A stretch of DNA of 58,929 nucleotides from a bacterium (GTDB lineage: Bacteria; UBP6; UBA1177; JAKLFG01). The stretch is from assembly GCA_022709425.1 (NCBI GenBank), contig JAKLIW010000017.1, positions 1 through 58,929 on the forward strand. The letters run 5' to 3'. A model generated the notes under the pieces. It saw only the letters and a program-made list of their open reading frames with translations, searched no databases and was not told the origin of the DNA. Shown piece after piece: positions 45,566 through 54,064 of the stretch. Position 1 is the stretch's first letter. Every line of letters starts with the position of its first letter. The translations under genes were made by a program, and so were the position numbers.

Positions 45566-48500
45566 CTACTCCCCGGCGCCCCATTCGAATTCGGTCTGCC
45601 CCAAGAGCTCGTCGATATGGCTCTTTTCCACCACCTTGATCGGCCTGTCGGCCGCATCGCGGGTATAGGTGAAGGTGTGAGCCGCATAATCGGTACCATC
45701 CATTTTCTTGTAGGTCTCGGTAGTGACCGGCAGGATCATGAACTGACGCTGAGCCGCGATCATGGCCAGAGGATCGCTGTAGAACTGATCGGCCAGCTCT
45801 TGTGTCGTATAGGGCTTAAAAGTCATGAACCAATAATAGTTACCGAAGATGGGGTCATATTCGGTTGAATCGTCGTAGGCATACTCCATCCACTCACTGG
45901 TGTTCTTATTCCACATCTTGGTCGGGAAACAAGTGTCGGCCGCAGTGAATTCATAGACCATGTTCGCCTCTTCCTGCCCCTTCAGGTACTGCTTCACCGA
46001 TGTCGCGCACGCCTTCCACGGAAGATCGGCCGCCGCAACCCATGTGGCGGTCGTATACTCGATCACCGCACCCTCGGCGTCACGCAGGGTGGCGGAGGTC
46101 ATCCGTCCCGACGCATCGTAGGCGGCTTCATAATCCATAAACTCATATCCGGGGCCGTCGTAGCAGGTCAACCCACCGGAAGAATAACAGAAGTCGGCAT
46201 ACTTCACCTGTGTCAGTTCCCAGAAGTTCGCATTATACACCCGTTGTCCTAAATGGTCGGTCACCGTACTGCCGCCGGTATTGGTGTAAACTCCGGTAAG
46301 AGAATATCCCGTCTCGCGCAGGTTATCCAGATGCCCGACATACGAATCGAAATCGTATTGGAATTCTTCGGTGAAGATATCATACACCACCTCGTCATCA
46401 TAACGCCCGGAGGTCTGATCCTTCTTATAGACGACCTGAGCGCCATCATAGCTCATATGTGTTTTCGTCCTAAAGGTCAGATAGAAAGGGTATACCGTCG
46501 AAAGCCGATATGCCTTATAGTCGGTGCGCAGGATCTCGACCGGAGACCCGCCCGAACCTTCAAATCGGACCTTGGTCGTTTCGCTCCACGTCCCATCGGC
46601 GAATACCGCCTCCCGCAACACATAGTCAGTGTTCTGTGAGGCGTAGTAACCGCAGGCGCCCGCATAGTCGCAACGATAGTATATCTCCTTGACCTCAAGA
46701 GAGTAGCTCAGGTTATCAAGGAAGTCGGTGGGATCGTTCATCCACAAGGCGCGGCGCGTTTCGCTCATGAGAACATGCTGACTACCGTTGTAGGTATAGC
46801 GAAGTTCCTTGGTCTTATACTGACTGCCGTGAGTAAGATTCGCTCCCGGAATATCCACATACCCATACTCTTCGACTATGTCCTCTTCATCGGGGAAAGA
46901 GGCGCTTCCCAACCCGGCAGTGAAATAACGGGTGAACTTTGTCGGCCGGTTGTAGCTATCGTACTCATACACATAGTATTGGCTGTAGTCGCTATCGCCG
47001 ACATAGCGCGTCGCCGATCTCAGAATATTGGCGTTCGCATCATACCACCACCAATAATCGACGCCGCTCTGACGCCGGAAGATATAGTTGCCGGACGCAT
47101 CTTTCTTGTACCATTGCTCGGATTGAGATATCGGCGTTTCGACATACCCCGTGACCAGACAGTTGCTACTCGCATCGGGAGCACCCAGTTCCAAGGTCTT
47201 GTTAAGCAGGGAGCTCTCTTCACGTGTGGTGCCACTCGTTGCATCGACCGCGACATTATATTCGAAATCAACCCACATCGCCGTGTAGGCATAATAATAT
47301 GAACTGTCGCTACAGTATATCGTATCGCCAACCTGCGGCAACCCCGTCGCGTCATCCTCTATCTGCTGCATGGTCTGTTCTATACGACGGGTGACACGGT
47401 TCGATCCGTCGAGTTGATAATCGTAATCGGTATAATCGTACGGAGCGCTCCCCGCATCGCAACCACGCGTGTAGGAGGCGCCGGAGGTCGTGCAGTGGAA
47501 CAACGACCTCTTCATGAGCAGACCGTTCTTGGCGCCGCTCGAATAGTACGAATACCCGGTACGGTAGTCATTGCCGTAGTAACAATTACCACTGGTCAGG
47601 GCATACGAGGGAGAACCGTTCGCCAGATAGGCGCGTTCTTCGACCAGAACGACCTTTTCTTCGCCCGTGGCATTCTCCCGCACCCCTATCTCATAAGAAT
47701 AGGCGGTCTCTTTACCGGCGGCATCGTAGCTCCATTCCTTCTGATAGTAGTTCGTGTAGGTGTAAAGACAACTGCTGCTGTAGCTGTTGGTACAGTAACA
47801 AACCCCGCCGTCCACAAAAGAGATCGGAGCATAGCCGCATTCTCCGCTGTAACTGCCCTTGCAGTAATCTTTGGTCTGCTGAAGCGCACTATTATAACGA
47901 CGCTCTTTGATCAATTCCCCGTTCTCGTCATAATCGAGGTACAGTGATTCGCGACGCAATTCGGTACCGTTCTTTTTATAACCCGCCCAATCGTACGTGT
48001 ACTCGACGATCAGGCTCTCGGTGCCGTCGGCATAGTAGGTCGTCCGCGTTTCGGTCATCAAGAGTCCGTCCGCATTGTAGACGTACTCGTACAGGTGATT
48101 GTTGCGCACAAAATCGGTTACCACGCGCGGCAACCCCTGTATCATCTCCCGTTCGAGCGAACTGGTCATATTGCCGAACTGATCCCAGTGGGTCTCTTTC
48201 AGCAGTAACGAATGACCCGGCTCTATGTTCTCATATTCTTTTATTCCGCTCACATTGCCGTCATAATTCTTGGTCGTCTCTTTTTTCAGATTCCCCTTTT
48301 CGTAACGTTCATATTCTTTCCAGAACGTTATCGTACCGGACTCATTGCGGTTCACCTCTTTCACGAGGAACTCGCCGGCCGCATCGTACTCGAACTCCTC
48401 CCATGCCATAAAAGTATTGTTGGGATCGGTGTCGCGCGCGATGTTCGTAATGACATTCCCGAAGGCATCCTTTTCGACCAGACTGGTGATGAGGCCATCC

Positions 48501-49312
48501 TTATTGTACATCGTGTCGCGGAAAAGAATGCCGCCGCCCAGAGGAGCCAAAAGACGTGTATCGGGAGCATACCCGAACTCTTCTATACCCGTCACCTGAC
48601 CGAAGCCGTTCTTGAAGATACGGCGGAGAAGCCGGTTATCCTCATCCCCGATCGGGGTCTCAGGAACAACACAGCCCCCTACCGGCTCCCAGATACCGTC
48701 CACGCAGGAGAACTTCTGGACCGTCCCATTCCCCACACCGCAATCGACCTCTTTCTGGTCGCCATTATCACAGGGACCCGGGTCCACGCAGGCGCCATCA
48801 TTCACCCAAAGACCGCTTTCACAGATCTGCCCCTGCTCATAGGCTTGATTCGTCCCACACACAACTGTTCGGGTGTCTCCTTCGGAACAATCGCCCGCGC
48901 CCTGCACACAGGGACCCGGCGCACCCCAAGTACCGTTCGTGCAGGTCTGTTTCTGCACACCGTCACCTTCACAAGCCAAGAAACGGGTCTCTCCCTCGAC
49001 ACAAGGATTGGGATCATCGACGCATTCGCCCTTGTCCTCCCACACACCATCCTTGCATTCCTGCGCCTGCACCTTCTCCTTGTTCTCGCCGCAGGGCAAT
49101 AAGCGGGTCTGCCCCTCTTCACACGGTCCCCCTATCTGATCGGAGTCGTTCGGAAGCAATCCGTCGTTGAGCAGGTCCGCATCCTCGAGGATGTCGGTGT
49201 CGCCGGATGCCAAGGCATCCTCATCGTTCTTGGGCGACGATTTCCCCTTGTCGCACGAGATCACAAAAAGCGCCAGAAGAAAGATACATACCGTAAAAAT
49301 AATACCGCGCAT
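45566..49312 (-). CDS. Giant Cys-repeat and YD-like lipoprotein
   Basis: 1248 residues. Lipobox VISC (Cys20), an acidic spacer, four Cys modules of about 37 residues at about 62-215 (pattern C-x-E-G-E-T-R...C-G...Q-x-C-x-x-G-x-W-x-x-x-G-x-C), then roughly 1000 residues rich in Tyr, Asp, Gly and Asn with RHS/YD-like motifs (YDAAGEFLVKE, YNADGLLMTETR, YDYTDYDYQLDGSNRVTRR, YDASGRMTSATL). RHS-like proteins form shells or wrap toxins; no carboxy toxin domain is visible, as the end is still repeat. Surface location likely. ATG after GGGGGAG. Confidence 0.85.
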   Translation of the reverse strand: MRGIIFTVCIFLLALFVISCDKGKSSPKNDEDALASGDTDILEDADLLNDGLLPNDSDQIGGPCEEGQTRLLPCGENKEKVQAQECKDGVWEDKGECVDDPNPCVEGETRFLACEGDGVQKQTCTNGTWGAPGPCVQGAGDCSEGDTRTVVCGTNQAYEQGQICESGLWVNDGACVDPGPCDNGDQKEVDCGVGNGTVQKFSCVDGIWEPVGGCVVPETPIGDEDNRLLRRIFKNGFGQVTGIEEFGYAPDTRLLAPLGGGILFRDTMYNKDGLITSLVEKDAFGNVITNIARDTDPNNTFMAWEEFEYDAAGEFLVKEVNRNESGTITFWKEYERYEKGNLKKETTKNYDGNVSGIKEYENIEPGHSLLLKETHWDQFGNMTSSLEREMIQGLPRVVTDFVRNNHLYEYVYNADGLLMTETRTTYYADGTESLIVEYTYDWAGYKKNGTELRRESLYLDYDENGELIKERRYNSALQQTKDYCKGSYSGECGYAPISFVDGGVCYCTNSYSSSCLYTYTNYYQKEWSYDAAGKETAYSYEIGVRENATGEEKVVLVEERAYLANGSPSYALTSGNCYYGNDYRTGYSYYSSGAKNGLLMKRSLFHCTTSGASYTRGCDAGSAPYDYTDYDYQLDGSNRVTRRIEQTMQQIEDDATGLPQVGDTIYCSDSSYYYAYTAMWVDFEYNVAVDATSGTTREESSLLNKTLELGAPDASSNCLVTGYVETPISQSEQWYKKDASGNYIFRRQSGVDYWWWYDANANILRSATRYVGDSDYSQYYVYEYDSYNRPTKFTRYFTAGLGSASFPDEEDIVEEYGYVDIPGANLTHGSQYKTKELRYTYNGSQHVLMSETRRALWMNDPTDFLDNLSYSLEVKEIYYRCDYAGACGYYASQNTDYVLREAVFADGTWSETTKVRFEGSGGSPVEILRTDYKAYRLSTVYPFYLTFRTKTHMSYDGAQVVYKKDQTSGRYDDEVVYDIFTEEFQYDFDSYVGHLDNLRETGYSLTGVYTNTGGSTVTDHLGQRVYNANFWELTQVKYADFCYSSGGLTCYDGPGYEFMDYEAAYDASGRMTSATLRDAEGAVIEYTTATWVAAADLPWKACATSVKQYLKGQEEANMVYEFTAADTCFPTKMWNKNTSEWMEYAYDDSTEYDPIFGNYYWFMTFKPYTTQELADQFYSDPLAMIAAQRQFMILPVTTETYKKMDGTDYAAHTFTYTRDAADRPIKVVEKSHIDELLGQTEFEWGAGE

Positions 49313-49348
49313 AAAAACTCCCCCTTATTTATGGACACAAGCCGCTCG

Positions 49349-49377
49349 ATAATATCGAAAAGCGAATGAATTGTCAA
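49349..49377 (-). promoter_or_regulatory. Promoter of the giant lipoprotein
   Basis: Minus-strand TTGACA (49372-49377), 17-bp spacer, TATTAT (49349-49354). The -35 box overlaps the T-tract of the upstream gene's terminator. Confidence 0.8.
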
Positions 49378-49403
49378 AAAAAAGGCGGCCCCAAAGGACC
49401 GCC
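49376..49403 (-). terminator. Terminator of the LPP20-like gene
   Basis: Minus-strand stem GGCGGTCC-TTTG-GGGCCGCC followed by eight T. Two further hairpins (49416-49427 and 49425-49446) lie between it and the stop codon. Confidence 0.85.
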
Positions 49404-49446
49404 TTGGAAAAGCTACCCGAAAACGGGCGTCCCGTAGGGAGCGCCC

Positions 49447-50013
49447 CTACTTGGTCGCTTCGTCGAGTTCGCTGAAAGCCTTGTTGGCGCGTTCCACGAC
49501 GGCAGCACGGACCTTCTCGTCAAGCTGCTGCATCGAGTTGACGGCGCCCTTGAACTTCTCGACATCCATGCACATTTGCACGTAGAGGGTGCCGGTCTTC
49601 GCGATCCAAGTGTTCTTCATCTCGGTGCCGCTGAGGGTGGTGTCGGTGACCTGCTTGGAGACATCCTCAATGTGCTGTTCGTCGTTGGCCGCCTGACCAA
49701 AACCTTCGCCGCCCGTGGTGGTCGACTGGTAATCCTTGAGCATCGCCTTCACCTTGACCTCAAGCTGACGGGCGATCTCGGTGCGGCCCCGGCCCTGCGC
49801 CGCGGTGCGAGCAAGAGAAACGTTCCGGGTGCCGGTCGCCGAGCCGACGCCGCAGATAAGACCGTTGGTGCTGGCCGAACCAAGCACCCAATCGGGGGCG
49901 CCGTCAAGTTCGTTGGCCATGGCGCTCGACGGAGCCGCCGGTTCCTTCGAACCGCAGGACATCATAAAGAAGGCCACGCCCAGAACCGCAAGAACGATCA
50001 TCAGTTTCTTCAT
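49447..50013 (-). CDS. LPP20-like lipoprotein
   Basis: 188 residues. Lipobox MMSC (Cys20), then a domain with PDWVLGSASTNGLICGVGSATGTRNVSLARTAAQGRGRTEIARQLEVKVKAMLKDY, the pattern of LPP20/LpoB-type lipoproteins in which GxG-A-A-R-A-EIA repeats occur. Function in the family is poorly known, sometimes linked to outer membrane or motility. Monocistronic with its own promoter and terminator. Confidence 0.85.
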   Translation of the reverse strand: MKKLMIVLAVLGVAFFMMSCGSKEPAAPSSAMANELDGAPDWVLGSASTNGLICGVGSATGTRNVSLARTAAQGRGRTEIARQLEVKVKAMLKDYQSTTTGGEGFGQAANDEQHIEDVSKQVTDTTLSGTEMKNTWIAKTGTLYVQMCMDVEKFKGAVNSMQQLDEKVRAAVVERANKAFSELDEATK

Positions 50014-50076
50014 CGTTGTACTCCCTTGTACCTATTGGTGGTTAAATCCGCCTGTGTACCCCATGAAACACGCCGT

Positions 50077-50105
50077 GTTATACCGCAACGCCTGAAACGA
50101 GTCAA
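50077..50105 (-). promoter_or_regulatory. Promoter of the LPP20-like gene
   Basis: Minus-strand TTGACT (50100-50105), 17-bp spacer, TATAAC (50077-50082), about 64 bp before the start codon. Confidence 0.75.
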
Positions 50106-50187
50106 TTTTTTCCCCATTCCTATCGACGGGAAGAAGCGACACGATGAATATCTTTTTATTCAAAGCCGACATAAGGTGTTTGATTTA

Positions 50188-51417
50188 TCAGAAGAAAGCC
50201 GTCACCAGCAGTTTTAATCCGAGGCTGTCGGGTGATGCGGGACCTTCGGCGAGGTTCATGAAAAAGAGTACCGTCGGCTGGACATACCCGCCGATGAGAT
50301 AGCCGCCGCCGACCTCGAGCCGGGTCTGGAACAGATCGTACTCCCATTTCCCCGACGGCTGATAGAGCTCGTCGCATTTGAGTTGCACCCGCCCGTACAG
50401 AGTAAGGCCGATAAGGGGGTAGCTCTGGATCTCGAAAAAAGGCCACACCGGCAGGTACCAGCCGTTGCCCGGGCGCTTCTCGATAAGGAGAAAACTGCCC
50501 GCCGACAGTGCCAGCTTCCGGTCGAACAGCCACTGCCGCACCTGCAGGGCGACATAGCGGTTGACATAGCGCATCGGGGCAAGGGCATATTCATGATAGA
50601 ACCAGCCGAACAGATCGGTATCGGTCGTAAAGTTCCAACGCCCTTTGAGATACAGCGCCATCCGGTCCTTGTCGGTCAGCGGTTCGGCCTCTTCTCGTTT
50701 GTAAGAGAGGGCATAGGCAAGATGGAGACGGTTGTCGAAGAACAATTCCTCCCCGCGTAGACCGCCGCGGAACCGGAGCAGATCGAAGGTGTCCTGTTCA
50801 TTGAGATCGTCGCTGTAAAACAGTCCGGCGAAGGGTTCGAGTGCCGGGAATATCCGGTAACTCATCTCGCCGAAGGCGAAGAGGTTAGTGTCGCGGATGA
50901 TGCCGCTGCCGAGTTCGGACGCCACATCGTAGGACTGGCTGTTCACACCGACCGCCGCATTCATGCGGAATTCGGCGAACGGGTTTGCCGAAAGATAGAG
51001 CTCCTGATGAATATACTCCTGCCGGTAGCCGCCGAGCGTCGCCAGCCCCTCGGTGATAAGCTTCGAGTAGTCGCCTGAACTGTCGGAGAGCGACGCATAG
51101 GTCACCGTCCCGATCTTCACCTTCGGCCAGTCATATTCCATGATGAGTCTTCCGCGGCCGAGAAGATAACTCGTCTCGACGAGGTTGGTCATATCATTCT
51201 CGGGGAATCCGTGCTGGAAAAAGATATCGCCGCCGATGAAGAAATTCTCGGCCGGTTCGTAGAGGGCGCGTCCTGTCAGGAAGTAGTATCCCGGCGCGGT
51301 CGGGTCGGCCGGCTTCGTTTCGTTCAGAGGAACATAGGCGCCTGCCGTCACCTCACTGCCGCCGTACAGCGCCGCGCCGCACAGCAACAGCGTCATTGCC
51401 GCCATCAGCCGTATCAT
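50188..51417 (-). CDS. Outer-membrane beta-barrel protein of the ferredoxin operon
   Basis: 409 residues. Signal peptide (MIRLMAAMTLLLCGAALYGG), then many amphipathic strands (e.g. LRGEELFFDNRLHLAYALSYKRE, LTLYGRVQLKCDELY) and a terminal strand LGLKLLVTAFF ending in Phe. It looks like a barrel of about 14-18 strands; no specific family recognised. It overlaps the ferredoxin lipoprotein by 4 bp (ATGA), so it is translated with the exported Fe-S proteins and may give an outer-membrane path for them. Confidence 0.82.
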   Translation of the reverse strand: MIRLMAAMTLLLCGAALYGGSEVTAGAYVPLNETKPADPTAPGYYFLTGRALYEPAENFFIGGDIFFQHGFPENDMTNLVETSYLLGRGRLIMEYDWPKVKIGTVTYASLSDSSGDYSKLITEGLATLGGYRQEYIHQELYLSANPFAEFRMNAAVGVNSQSYDVASELGSGIIRDTNLFAFGEMSYRIFPALEPFAGLFYSDDLNEQDTFDLLRFRGGLRGEELFFDNRLHLAYALSYKREEAEPLTDKDRMALYLKGRWNFTTDTDLFGWFYHEYALAPMRYVNRYVALQVRQWLFDRKLALSAGSFLLIEKRPGNGWYLPVWPFFEIQSYPLIGLTLYGRVQLKCDELYQPSGKWEYDLFQTRLEVGGGYLIGGYVQPTVLFFMNLAEGPASPDSLGLKLLVTAFF

Positions 51418-51677
51418 TGCGGCCTCCCGGTGATCGCCTGCCACGGGCACTCACGGACGCAGATGCCGCACTGGGTACACTTATCGGGATCGACCATCGG
51501 TTTGTCCTCGGGGCCGTAGAAATGCATCGCATCGTAGGGACAGACCCGCTCGCAGACGCGGCAGGAGGAACCGACACACCGGTCGTAATTGATCGTTATC
51601 GGGCTGTCAAGCGACGGATCCATCCCACAGGAAACGAGCATCCCAACGAACAGTAGCGCGCAGAGGAGAAGCCTCAT
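51414..51677 (-). CDS. Ferredoxin-type 4Fe-4S lipoprotein
   Basis: 87 residues. Lipobox LVSC (Cys17), then two cluster motifs. The first is unusual, CVGSSCRVCERVCP (CX4CX2CX3CP), the second canonical, CTQCGICVRECP. The protein is predicted to be exported by Sec and lipid-anchored, which is rare for 4Fe-4S proteins. ATG at 51677 follows GGAGGTG and overlaps the preceding stop by 4 bp. Confidence 0.88.
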   Translation of the reverse strand: MRLLLCALLFVGMLVSCGMDPSLDSPITINYDRCVGSSCRVCERVCPYDAMHFYGPEDKPMVDPDKCTQCGICVRECPWQAITGRPQ

Positions 51678-51841
51678 TTTTTCACCTCCCGTTCGACCGG
51701 CGCACCGAAGGAACACGCTTTGGCGCACAGGCCGCAGTCGATGCATTTTTCTGGATCGATGACCGCCTGACCCATGGTCAATGAGATCGCCTTGACGGGA
51801 CAGACCGGGATGCACTCACGGCATCCAGTGCACTTAGCCAT
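51674..51841 (-). CDS. Small 4Fe-4S ferredoxin domain, probable part of a split polyferredoxin
   Basis: 55 residues from ATG 51841: MAKCTGCRECIPVCPVKAI...CIDCGLCAKACSF, two clusters. No ribosome site precedes this ATG, and the same frame is open upstream to an A9 run at 51898-51906, reading a linker (EITDVPTPPAVKKVQYIQ). A -1 shift at the A9 run would join it to the upstream exported ferredoxin. On its own it lacks a signal peptide and would stay cytoplasmic. Confidence 0.75.
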   Translation of the reverse strand: MAKCTGCRECIPVCPVKAISLTMGQAVIDPEKCIDCGLCAKACSFGAPVEREVKK

Positions 51842-51888
51842 CTGAATATATTGGACTTTTTTAACCGCAGGGGGTGTGGGAACGTCAG

Positions 51889-52212
51889 TTATTTCGTTTT
51901 TTTTTCAGCCGCAGGCGCCGCCGGAGCAGGCGCCGGAGCGGCGGTCGGCCCGTGAATGGCTTTGGTCGGGCATTTCTGGACACACAGGGTACAGTTGATG
52001 CATTTCTCGGGATCGATGACCGCCTTTTTCGCCTTCTGGGCATCCTCGACCATCGTTATAGCCTTGGTCGGACAGGTCTGCACACAGAGGGTACAGCCGA
52101 TGCAGGTCTTCGGGTCCACCTGATGTTTCTCCTCCTTTTTCGCGCCGGCGAAAAGGAGGAAAGAGGCGGAAAGTAAAAACAGAAAAACGGCGCGGGCGAT
52201 CGGACGCGGCAT
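51889..52212 (-). CDS. Exported polyferredoxin, two 4Fe-4S clusters
   Basis: 107 residues. Signal peptide (RAVFLFLLSASFLLFAGA, no twin arginine, no lipobox), two motifs CIGCTLCVQTCP and CINCTLCVQKCP, then a Pro/Ala linker (APAPAPAAPAAEKKTK) ending 4 codons past a run of nine A. The linker character continues in the -1 frame into the next ferredoxin domain. GGAG lies 7 bp before ATG 52212. Confidence 0.88.
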   Translation of the reverse strand: MPRPIARAVFLFLLSASFLLFAGAKKEEKHQVDPKTCIGCTLCVQTCPTKAITMVEDAQKAKKAVIDPEKCINCTLCVQKCPTKAIHGPTAAPAPAPAAPAAEKKTK

Positions 52213-52215
52213 GGG

Positions 52216-52362
52216 TCACTCCATAGTCACAAGATCAGTATCGGCTTCGGCTTCGGCTTCGGGACCCTGCGGACCATTGATCAGTTCGTCGCGATCAAAA
52301 TTGTCACCGCATGCCATCGCCAGGAGCATGCTGAACAGGATGGATACGATAAGCCGGCTCAA
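52216..52362 (-). CDS. Tiny lipoprotein heading the ferredoxin operon
   Basis: 48 residues from TTG 52362: MSRLIVSILFSMLLAMAC with Cys18 as lipid site, then an acidic tail with three Glu-Ala repeats. GGGAGG lies 8 bp before the TTG, and the stop is 3 bp before the next ATG, whose ribosome site is within this gene. The composition and the tight spacing support a real small gene. Confidence 0.7.
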   Translation of the reverse strand: MSRLIVSILFSMLLAMACGDNFDRDELINGPQGPEAEAEADTDLVTME

Positions 52363-52499
52363 CGGATCAACCTCCCTAGGGGGCCACACCCCACTATTGA
52401 CGAGTCATGGCTCCGAAAAGTTCCCAAAACTTTCTACTGGCAGGAAAAAAAAAGGCAATTTTTTATTCTTATTACTCTTTTTTATGCTATTGTGCCCCT

Positions 52500-53138
52500 A
52501 TGAAGTTCCGTCCGCAATACACCCTGACCGAAGAGCTGTTCCACGGCATAACCCACGGCATCGGCGCGGCGCTCGCCATCGCGGGACTCGTGGTGCTGGT
52601 TGTGCTCGCAGCGCAGAAAGGCGACGCGTGGCGCATCGTCAGCTTCTCGATATACGGCGCGAGCCTCACCCTCCTCTACCTCGCCTCAACGCTCTACCAC
52701 GCATTCCAGAATGAACGAATCAAACGATTCTTCCGCAATCTCGACCATCTTTCGATCTTTCTGCTCATTGCCGGGTCCTACACACCGGTGACGCTCATCA
52801 CCCTGCGCGGACCGTGGGGCTGGACGCTGTTCGGCCTTGTCTGGGGTTTCGCGATCTGCGGCATCGTCTACGAACTGCTGTTCCTCGGCCGCTGGAAGTG
52901 GATAACGGTGTCGATCTACCTCGCGATGGGTTGGCTTGCCGTCATCGCCGTGAAACCCCTCCTCACCGTGATGCCGCGTGGTCTTTTCTGGTGGCTCCTC
53001 GCGGGCGGCCTGTGCTACACCGGCGGGGTGCTCTTCTATGTCCGCAAAAAGATGCCCTACCACCATGTGCTGTGGCACCTCTTCGTCCTGTTCGGCAGCG
53101 CCTGCCACTTTCTAGGATTTCTCTTCTATCTGGCCTGA
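52500..53138 (+). CDS. Hemolysin III family membrane protein
   Basis: 212 residues, seven membrane helices. YTLTEELFHGITHGIGAALAIAG, SASTLYHAF-type (here ASTLYHAFQN), LDHLSIFLLIAGSYTP and HVLWHLFVLFGSACHFLG carry the conserved Ser/His/Asp metal-site residues of the PAQR/hemolysin III superfamily. Often called TrhA; linked to membrane lipid homeostasis. No Shine-Dalgarno precedes the ATG; a TATGCT box 14 bp upstream suggests a very short or absent leader. Confidence 0.92.
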   Translation: MKFRPQYTLTEELFHGITHGIGAALAIAGLVVLVVLAAQKGDAWRIVSFSIYGASLTLLYLASTLYHAFQNERIKRFFRNLDHLSIFLLIAGSYTPVTLITLRGPWGWTLFGLVWGFAICGIVYELLFLGRWKWITVSIYLAMGWLAVIAVKPLLTVMPRGLFWWLLAGGLCYTGGVLFYVRKKMPYHHVLWHLFVLFGSACHFLGFLFYLA

Positions 53139-53173
53139 CCGGTCTCGCTCGCGAAGAAAAACGTCATTCTATT

Positions 53174-53201
53174 TTGCAATCGTTATTCTTTTTATTATAA
53201 T
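53174..53201 (+). promoter_or_regulatory. Promoter of the carotenoid operon
   Basis: TTGCAA (53174-53179), 16-bp spacer, perfect TATAAT (53196-53201), 32 bp before the phytoene synthase start. Same layout as the promoter at 17856-17883. Confidence 0.75.
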
Positions 53202-53233
53202 CGGAGCACGATCACTGTTCCGGGGAACGCATT

Positions 53234-54064
53234 ATGGCGCACACTACCTCCAAAGAAAAGATATTCCTCAAAGGGAGCAAGACCTACTTCACCAGTTCTC
53301 TTTTCTTCCCGCCGCAGGTACGTAGGGATGTCTTCACCCTCTACGCCTTCCTGCGGGTCGCCGACGATCTGGTTGACAGCATCCCGCAACGGGCCGACGA
53401 TTTCTTCAATATGCGCCAGTTCTGGCGCAACGCCGAACTCGGCACCCCGGCGAACGATCCGGTCGTCGACGACTTCGTGGCGCTCGCCAAGAGGGTCGGC
53501 TTCAAGCAGGAATGGACCGAGGCATTCTTTCACTCGATGGAGCTCGACCTCGTCAAGAAAGAGTACAATACCCTTCCCGAGACGCTCGAGTATGTCTACG
53601 GCTCGGCCGAAGTAATCGGCCTCTACATGATGCGCATCATGGGTCTGCCCGACGAGTCGGAACACCCGGCCCGGATGCTCGGCCGCGCGATGCAGTACAT
53701 CAATTTCATCCGTGACATCAACGAGGATATCGGGCTCGGCCGCCGCTATCTGCCGCTACGCGATTCGGTGCTCACCTCGCTCCTCCCCGACGAGGCGCGC
53801 CGGAAGCCCGACGCCTTCCGCCGTTTCGTCGCCGAAGAGATAGAACGCTATCTCGGCTGGCAGAAAGAGGCCGAGGCAGGCTTCTGCCACCTGCCGCGCC
53901 GCTACCGTATCCCGGTGGCGACCGCTTCAGACATGTACGCATGGACCGCCGCCACGATACGGCGCGACCCCTTCATCGTGTATGAACGCAAGGTCAAACC
54001 GTCGCGTCTGCGGATCATCGCCAACATCATCCGCCGCTTTGCGGCCATCAGGGAGTGCCCATGA
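53234..54064 (+). CDS. crtB: Phytoene/squalene synthase family
   Basis: 276 residues. The two Asp-rich motifs are Asp44-Asp45-x-x-Asp48 (RVADDLVDS) and RDINEDIGLGRRYLP at about 160-174. It condenses two geranylgeranyl diphosphate to phytoene. It heads an operon with crtE (4-bp overlap), cyclase, crtI and CruF-like genes, which favours phytoene over squalene. Confidence 0.94.
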   Translation: MAHTTSKEKIFLKGSKTYFTSSLFFPPQVRRDVFTLYAFLRVADDLVDSIPQRADDFFNMRQFWRNAELGTPANDPVVDDFVALAKRVGFKQEWTEAFFHSMELDLVKKEYNTLPETLEYVYGSAEVIGLYMMRIMGLPDESEHPARMLGRAMQYINFIRDINEDIGLGRRYLPLRDSVLTSLLPDEARRKPDAFRRFVAEEIERYLGWQKEAEAGFCHLPRRYRIPVATASDMYAWTAATIRRDPFIVYERKVKPSRLRIIANIIRRFAAIRECP

